This document shows, in pieces, positions 6,897 to 11,038 of a stretch of DNA of 11,038 nt. A program made the position numbers and the translations under genes. The stretch comes from Lysobacterales bacterium. Lineage in GTDB: Bacteria; Pseudomonadota; Gammaproteobacteria; Xanthomonadales; Marinicellaceae. The notes beneath the pieces are model-generated. The model was given only the letters and a program-made list of their open reading frames with translations, was not told the DNA's origin and made no database searches. The DNA lies in assembly GCA_015494035.1 (NCBI GenBank), contig WGBZ01000229.1:1-11038 (forward strand). The letters run 5' to 3'. Each line of letters starts with the position of its first letter. Within the stretch, counting starts at the first letter, position 1.

Positions 6897-7613
6897 ATGG
6901 CTCAATTGCTGCTGATAGAAGATGACCACGCCATTGCGCGCATGCTGCAGACATTTCTTTCGGCACAGGGATATCAGGTGCGGCATTGCGAAGACGCCAC
7001 AAGCGGTTTGATCAGCCTGCACGACAACCCACCTGACCTGTTGATTCTGGACTGGATGTTGCCTGATCGCAGCGGGCCAAAACTTATTCGCCAGTTGCGC
7101 GGCGGGGAGATTTTCAGGGATTTGCCCATTTTGATGCTAACCGCCAGGGCCGAAGAAGAAAACAAGATCGCCGGGCTGGAAGCCGGAGCCGATGATTACC
7201 TGACAAAACCGGTATCAGTCAAGGAACTGCGGGCACGTGTACGCGCACTTTTGCGGCGTTCCCAACGCCTGGCACCAGATAATCGCCTGCATCTGGGCCG
7301 TCTGATACTGGACCCTGAGGCACGCACAGTGCTGGCCAATGGTGAGCCCATGGCTATCAGCGGCAAGGAGTTCGAACTACTGCAAGTCTTTCTGCAAAAG
7401 CCCGATCGAATTTTCAGTCGCGCACAACTGCTTGACCGCTTATGGGGCCATGGCAGCTATGTGGAGGAACGCACCGTGGATGTGCACATCATGCGTTTGC
7501 GAAAGCTGCTTAAACAGCATGGGCTTTCTGCGGCCCTGAAAACCGTTAGGGGAATGGGCTACCGCCTGGAAAGAAGCGCGCTGATGCCGCACGATTCCAT
7601 CGCAAATCCATGA
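6897..7613 (+). CDS. phoB: Phosphate response regulator PhoB
   Basis: This 238-residue OmpR/PhoB-class activator has a receiver domain (1-120) with the acidic pocket Glu8, Asp9 and Asp10, phospho-acceptor Asp52 in LILDWMLP, Thr82 and Lys104. A winged-helix DNA-binding domain follows (about 130-228), with the recognition region around EERTVDVHIMRLRKLL and the terminal RGMGYRL hairpin. When phosphorylated by PhoR it should bind the Pho boxes at 1161 and 8961. A tail of about 10 residues after the usual end (ALMPHDSIANP) comes from reading into the phoR overlap. No Pho box or clear promoter precedes the gene, so expression probably depends on transcription from upstream. Confidence 0.97.
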   Translation: MAQLLLIEDDHAIARMLQTFLSAQGYQVRHCEDATSGLISLHDNPPDLLILDWMLPDRSGPKLIRQLRGGEIFRDLPILMLTARAEEENKIAGLEAGADDYLTKPVSVKELRARVRALLRRSQRLAPDNRLHLGRLILDPEARTVLANGEPMAISGKEFELLQVFLQKPDRIFSRAQLLDRLWGHGSYVEERTVDVHIMRLRKLLKQHGLSAALKTVRGMGYRLERSALMPHDSIANP

Positions 7614-8983
7614 GCGATTACCTCGGCCAAGAAATCTGGCGCGTGCTGCTGGCCGTGTTCCTGGGTGTCCTCGGCGGTCTACTCAGTGGCCAATGGTTAT
7701 TGAGCTTCACCTTCGCCCTGCTTGGATACCTGATCTGGTTCTGGTATCGCTTGTGGCAGATCAATCAGTGGTTGCTTAACGGAGCCAAGGCTGAAGAGGC
7801 GCCGGAGTGTCATGGGATTCTGGCGCAACTGGTGTACCGCTTCCAGCGTTTGCAACGCAAAAGTGCCATGCGCAAGCAACGTTTGCAAACCCTGGTGACA
7901 CGTTTACAGGGCATTATTGCCAATTTGCCCTATGCGACGGTGGTTCTTAACGGCCAAAACGAAATCCAATGGTTTAACCCCAGGGCCATAACGACTTTGC
8001 AACTGAATCCGCACACCGACCCGGGTCAACGACTGGACAACCTGGTGCGATTACCTGAGTTCCAGGCCTTTCTCGATCAAGCCCCCCAAACAATGTCTTC
8101 TGAATCAGATCCCGCTCCCGAACTGGTTCTGGAAAGCCCTTTTGGTCAACAGGATTTTCTGGCCGTACAGCTGGTACCCATTGAGCAGGACTTGCGCTTG
8201 TTAATCGCACGCAACGTCACCGATCAATTGCAATCACAGAAAATACGACGTAATTTTGTGGCCAATGCCTCGCACGAATTGCGATCACCACTCACTGTCA
8301 TTGCCGGATATCTTGAAATGTTGCAGGAAGATCCCGCCATGCCCCAACAGGCACAGGAAATGATTCATGTCGCTTTCAAACAAGCCCAACGCATGCAGGG
8401 ACTGGTGGAAGACCTGCTCATGATTTCCCGCCTTGAAAGCTCCAGCATTGATGACCAGGATCGACAACTTATTCCGGTCGCCCAGTGCGTAGAAGAAATC
8501 ATCACCACCCTGAGCAAGAACCATAAAGGCACCTGCAGCATTGAATCCAGTCTCGATAAGCAGCTGTGCCTTAAAGGCCGGGAAACGGAAATTGCCAGTG
8601 TGATCCAGAATCTAATCGGCAATGCGCTACGCCATAACCCGGATGGCACCACAGTGACGGTGACTTGGACTGCCTTGCGCACAGGTGAAGCTCGTTTAAT
8701 TGTGGCAGATAACGGGCGCGGTATAGACACCAAACACTTGCCACACCTCACAGAGCGTTTTTACCGGGTCGACAAGGGTCGTTCGAAAAAACACGGGGGC
8801 ACAGGCCTGGGGCTGGCGATTGTGCAACACGTGGCACAACGGCATCAGGCGCGTCTGGACATTCACAGTGAAAAAGGCATCGGCAGTGAATTCCGCATCA
8901 CCTTTCCAGCCAATCTCGTGGCTGCCTGTCCGGCGCAGGATGACAATACTGTCGATGCTGGCGTCATAAATCCGTCACATTGA
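7610..8983 (+). CDS. phoR: Phosphate-regulon sensor histidine kinase PhoR
   Basis: This 457-residue membrane-anchored kinase phosphorylates or dephosphorylates PhoB. Two hydrophobic segments (about 11-25 and 29-46) with almost no periplasmic loop agree with PhoR sensing through PstSCAB-PhoU rather than by an external ligand. A linker and PAS domain (about 98-200, LPYATVVLNG onward) lead to the dimerisation helix with His222 in NASHELRSPL. The ATP-binding domain shows the N-box around Asn334-Asn338, DNGRGI (367-372) and GTGLGL (397-402). The ATG overlaps the phoB stop as ATGA with no ribosome site, indicating translational coupling. Its last codons overlap a Pho box for the porin gene. Confidence 0.97.
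   Translation: MSDYLGQEIWRVLLAVFLGVLGGLLSGQWLLSFTFALLGYLIWFWYRLWQINQWLLNGAKAEEAPECHGILAQLVYRFQRLQRKSAMRKQRLQTLVTRLQGIIANLPYATVVLNGQNEIQWFNPRAITTLQLNPHTDPGQRLDNLVRLPEFQAFLDQAPQTMSSESDPAPELVLESPFGQQDFLAVQLVPIEQDLRLLIARNVTDQLQSQKIRRNFVANASHELRSPLTVIAGYLEMLQEDPAMPQQAQEMIHVAFKQAQRMQGLVEDLLMISRLESSSIDDQDRQLIPVAQCVEEIITTLSKNHKGTCSIESSLDKQLCLKGRETEIASVIQNLIGNALRHNPDGTTVTVTWTALRTGEARLIVADNGRGIDTKHLPHLTERFYRVDKGRSKKHGGTGLGLAIVQHVAQRHQARLDIHSEKGIGSEFRITFPANLVAACPAQDDNTVDAGVINPSH
8961..8978 (+). promoter_or_regulatory. Pho box of the porin gene, inside the phoR 3' end
   Basis: GCGTCATAAATCCGTCAC matches 15 of 18 positions of the PhoB consensus CTGTCATAWAWCTGTCAY. The core GTCATAAATC and GTCAC are kept, with differences at positions 1, 2 and 13. 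It spans the codons of PhoR residues 451-456, just before the phoR stop. A -10-like hexamer starts exactly 10 bp after it, as at pstS. The porin start codon is 82 bp downstream. Confidence 0.87.
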
Positions 8984-8988
8984 AGACC

Positions 8989-8994
8989 TAAACT
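8989..8994 (+). promoter_or_regulatory. -10 element of the porin promoter
   Basis: TAAACT matches TATAAT at four of six positions and begins 10 bp after the Pho box. Transcription would begin near 9001 and give a leader of about 60 bases in which I see nothing else of note apart from the ribosome site. Confidence 0.5.
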
Positions 8995-9047
8995 GCGCCG
9001 GAGCGTTTATTGAGACCACAGCATCCACCTTAACCCTTCACCGATTC

Positions 9048-9053
9048 AGGGAG
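9048..9053 (+). promoter_or_regulatory. Ribosome binding site of the porin gene
   Basis: AGGGAG lies 7 bases before the ATG at 9061, a strong Shine-Dalgarno match. It confirms this start over the internal Met codons nearby, as does the signal peptide that follows. Confidence 0.8.
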
Positions 9054-9060
9054 AGCCACG

Positions 9061-10374
9061 ATGAAAATGAACTTACCCCTTTCTGCCGGATTTCATGCCA
9101 CAAGAAACACGCGTGGACTACTGGGACTGGCCATTGCTGCGTGCCTGGCCAATGCCACGCCAGCGTTTGCGGATCAGCGCAATGAGGAAATCCGTCTGCT
9201 GAAAGCGCAACTGGCCCAGCTAAGCGCGCGGCTGGAAAAGCTGGAACAGGCCTCTGCCAGCAACAAAAAACAACCGGAAAATGCCCCGGAAACACACAAA
9301 GCTCAGCCACTGGCCAAGGCCAAAGGCCAGCATGATAAGCCAAACGCCTTACAACACCCAGACTTTAAACACTGGCCTCACCGAATCGCTTTTAATGCCG
9401 ATTTGCGTTACCGCCAGGAATACATTGACGAAAAAGGCAAGGACACCCGCTTTCGCCACCGCATCCGTTTCCGCACCGGCATGAAAATGAACCTGACACC
9501 CGATATCTTGCTGGGTTTTCAACTGGCCAGCGGCGACGACAACCCGGTTTCCAATAATGTCACGCTGGATCATGCGTTTTCCAACAAGGACATTCGCCTC
9601 AACAAGGCCTATGCAAAATGGAAATTCAGCCCACGACTGTCCGGCGAATTTGGCAAATTCAGCAACCCCTTTGACCGCCCCAACAAAACCCCGCTGGTGT
9701 GGGATAACGACCTGATTCCCGAAGGCGCCGCCCTGACTTTTGCCCCCGGCGGCTTTGAAGCGGTGTTGGGCTGGTTCTCGGTGGAAGAAAGAAAGGCCGA
9801 CAAAGACACCCAACTGTGGGGAGCGCAGCTGCGAAAATCCTTCACCCTGGCCGGTGGCAACCGTTTGAAGCTGGCCGCCAGTTACTACGATTACCTTCAT
9901 CTGCAAGGGTTTGCGCCGCTTTACGATGGCAAAAGCCGCGGCAACCTGCTGGATGCCAATGGCGCTTATCTCAGCGATTACAATGAGTTTGAGCTGTTTG
10001 GTGAATACCATACCCGCGTCGGTCAATGGCCGCTGCTGGTGTTTGCCGATTACACGCAAAACACCGCCGCTGAAACGGATCAGGACACTGCCTGGACGGC
10101 CGGCGCGCAATTGGGCAAGGCGAAAAAGCCTGGCACCTGGCAGTTCAGCCTGGCCTGGCTGAGTACAGATGCCGAAAGCGTGGTTGGCCTGTTTAATGAT
10201 TCGGATTTTGCCGGTGGCAATGTCAATGCCAAAGGCGCACTGTTCAAGTTCAAATACGCCATCAACGCCAAAACCTATGCAGGCCTGGCCTATATTGATT
10301 CGCAAAAAAACAAGGACAGCGCCAGCGCAGTGGATTACGATCGCCTGCAGGTGGATGTGGGCTGGAAGTTCTAA
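9061..10374 (+). CDS. Putative outer-membrane porin, Pho-regulated
   Basis: This 437-residue protein has a signal peptide ending in PAFA (cleavage after about residue 37), then a heptad-patterned coiled coil (about 38-66, EEIRLLKAQLAQLSARLEKLE) and a Lys/Gln-rich linker. A beta-barrel of alternating aromatic and polar strands runs from about 105 to the end, closing with VDVGWKF, whose terminal Phe is the usual outer-membrane assembly signal. The pattern (RYRQE, RFRHRIRFRTGM, GKFSNPF) resembles the putative-porin family Porin_5. OprO/OprP-type phosphate porins are a less similar alternative. The Pho box upstream and the position after phoR suggest it lets phosphate or phosphorylated compounds cross the outer membrane; substrate choice is inferred. 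It has its own promoter and ends at a terminator 69 bp downstream. Confidence 0.9.
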   Translation: MKMNLPLSAGFHATRNTRGLLGLAIAACLANATPAFADQRNEEIRLLKAQLAQLSARLEKLEQASASNKKQPENAPETHKAQPLAKAKGQHDKPNALQHPDFKHWPHRIAFNADLRYRQEYIDEKGKDTRFRHRIRFRTGMKMNLTPDILLGFQLASGDDNPVSNNVTLDHAFSNKDIRLNKAYAKWKFSPRLSGEFGKFSNPFDRPNKTPLVWDNDLIPEGAALTFAPGGFEAVLGWFSVEERKADKDTQLWGAQLRKSFTLAGGNRLKLAASYYDYLHLQGFAPLYDGKSRGNLLDANGAYLSDYNEFELFGEYHTRVGQWPLLVFADYTQNTAAETDQDTAWTAGAQLGKAKKPGTWQFSLAWLSTDAESVVGLFNDSDFAGGNVNAKGALFKFKYAINAKTYAGLAYIDSQKNKDSASAVDYDRLQVDVGWKF

Positions 10375-10403
10375 AGCCACTCTCTTTTTTACTCCGCCAA
10401 AGA

Positions 10404-10433
10404 CGGTCTGCCCATCTGGAAAAAATCAGACCG
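10404..10433 (+). repeat. Hairpin in the porin 3' untranslated region
   Basis: CGGTCTG (10404-10410) pairs with CAGACCG (10427-10433) around a 16-base loop. It lies just before the terminator and may stabilise the 3' end of the porin message. No U-tract follows, so it is not itself a terminator. Confidence 0.5.
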
Positions 10434-10443
10434 GAATGAACTT

Positions 10444-10470
10444 GGGCAAGCTGCTGGCTTGCCCTTTTTT
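10444..10470 (+). terminator. Rho-independent terminator after the porin gene
   Basis: GGGCAAGC (10444-10451) pairs perfectly with GCTTGCCC (10457-10464) around a 5-base TGCTG loop and is followed at once by six T residues. It ends the porin transcript 69 bp past the stop and separates the Pho genes from the amidase gene. Confidence 0.93.
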
Positions 10471-10498
10471 GTGGCTGGCTTTCACTCAAAAGGCCCAT

Positions 10499-10504
10499 TA
10501 CAAT
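10499..10504 (+). promoter_or_regulatory. Possible -10 element of the amidase gene
   Basis: TACAAT matches TATAAT at five of six positions. A start about seven bases further would coincide with the ATG at 10511 and make the message leaderless. No convincing -35 hexamer is present, so this is weak. Confidence 0.3.
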
Positions 10505-10510
10505 GCGGCC

Positions 10511-11038
10511 ATGAAGATCAATCAAAGGCCCCTGCCCTACGCAGAGAAGCTGGCTCAACGGCAATTGAAGGACATTGATACGGTGGTGATTCACTGCACC
10601 GAACTGCCTGACCTGGCCACGGCGCGCCAGTTTGCCGAAAAAGTTCATTACGCCAGTGGCACCGGCAACAGCGGCCATTTCTACATCGACAAAAACGGTG
10701 AAGTGCATCAATGGGTGCCATTAAACCGGGTGGCACATCATGTGGCCGGCCACAATGCCCACAGCATTGGCATTGAGCTGGACAACCGCGGTCGCTATCA
10801 GGACTGGTTCGCCTCAGACCACCAGACGCCCACAGACCCTTACCCGCCCCGGCAAATCGCCGCACTGGTCGCCTTGCTGAAACAGCTGCAACAAAAACTG
10901 CCATCGCTCAAATACATTGCCGGTCATGAAGACCTGGATCAGCGCCTGATTCCAGCCGAAGACAATCCGGAACGCCTGATTCGGCGCAAAATTGACCCGG
11001 GCCCGCTGTTTCCGTGGGAAACGGTGATGGCCAATACG
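10511..11038 (+). CDS. N-acetylmuramoyl-L-alanine amidase (Amidase_2 family), 3' end cut off
   Basis: The first 176 codons are present and the frame is open to the window edge. The product should cleave the amide bond between N-acetylmuramic acid and the peptide stem in peptidoglycan fragments. The zinc ligands expected in AmpD/AmiD-type enzymes are visible: His28 in VVIHCTE, His139 in AGHEDL and Asp162 in KIDPGPLFPW. SIGIEL (85-90) supplies the conserved Glu89. No signal peptide or lipobox is present, so it looks cytoplasmic like AmpD, although SIGIELDNRG and DPGPLFPW resemble E. coli AmiD more closely; I therefore give no symbol. No ribosome site is near the ATG: AAAAGG (10488-10493) is 17 bases away. 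It follows the porin terminator and is probably unrelated to the Pho genes. Confidence 0.9.
   Translation, partial: MKINQRPLPYAEKLAQRQLKDIDTVVIHCTELPDLATARQFAEKVHYASGTGNSGHFYIDKNGEVHQWVPLNRVAHHVAGHNAHSIGIELDNRGRYQDWFASDHQTPTDPYPPRQIAALVALLKQLQQKLPSLKYIAGHEDLDQRLIPAEDNPERLIRRKIDPGPLFPWETVMANT

Noticed and set aside
9349..10380. Long reverse-strand open frame (343 codons) opposite the porin gene
   Set aside because: It mirrors the porin coding sequence; the porin has a signal peptide, barrel pattern and C-terminal Phe, while the reverse product shows no family features.
10262..10904. Reverse-strand frames opposite the amidase gene
   Set aside because: The forward frame carries intact zinc-ligand motifs of Amidase_2; the reverse frames also cross the porin terminator.
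1..11038. CRISPR array, transposon ends, tRNA or rRNA genes
   Set aside because: No regularly spaced repeats, transposase, terminal repeats or recognisable RNA-gene sequences were seen anywhere in the window.

Overview
The window is a compact phosphate-starvation (Pho) locus from a proteobacterium, most likely a gammaproteobacterium. The evidence is the protein set (PstS with a Sec signal, PstC and PstA with the extra N-terminal regions common in proteobacteria, PhoU, PhoB, PhoR), Shine-Dalgarno sites, an E. coli-like Pho box, and an outer-membrane porin ending in Phe. Base composition looks moderate, slightly above 50% GC by eye. I cannot name the genus.

Layout. Positions 1-117 hold no gene I can support, only small inverted repeats, followed by a strong bidirectional terminator (118-154). 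On the minus strand are a 66-residue DUF2892 (YgaP-type) membrane protein (179-379) and, upstream of it, a Crp/Fnr-family regulator (514-1140). A perfect CRP-type palindrome lies between them, placed as in a class II promoter of the DUF2892 gene. The regulator is transcribed divergently from pstS, and their 87-bp intergenic region carries a near-consensus Pho box.

From 1228 to 8983 the plus strand carries pstS, pstC, pstA, pstB, phoU, phoB and phoR. A 208-bp gap with a strong hairpin separates pstS from pstC. The rest are packed with gaps of 3-8 bp, and phoB and phoR overlap by ATGA. No separate promoter for phoBR is evident. A second Pho box overlaps the last codons of phoR and drives a putative porin gene (9061-10374), which ends in a good intrinsic terminator. 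The right end holds the start of an Amidase_2-family N-acetylmuramoyl-L-alanine amidase, cut by the window edge.

How it works together. The porin probably admits phosphate or phosphorylated anions through the outer membrane. PstS binds phosphate in the periplasm and PstCAB imports it. PhoU links transporter state to the PhoR kinase. PhoR and PhoB then act on the two Pho boxes, giving a self-regulated circuit. The Crp/Fnr-DUF2892 pair looks like a separate, perhaps redox or sulfur-related, module that shares a regulatory region with pstS. I see no CRISPR array, transposon, tRNA or rRNA. The core is well-known biology; the less ordinary points are the regulatory overlaps and the Crp/Fnr-DUF2892 module.
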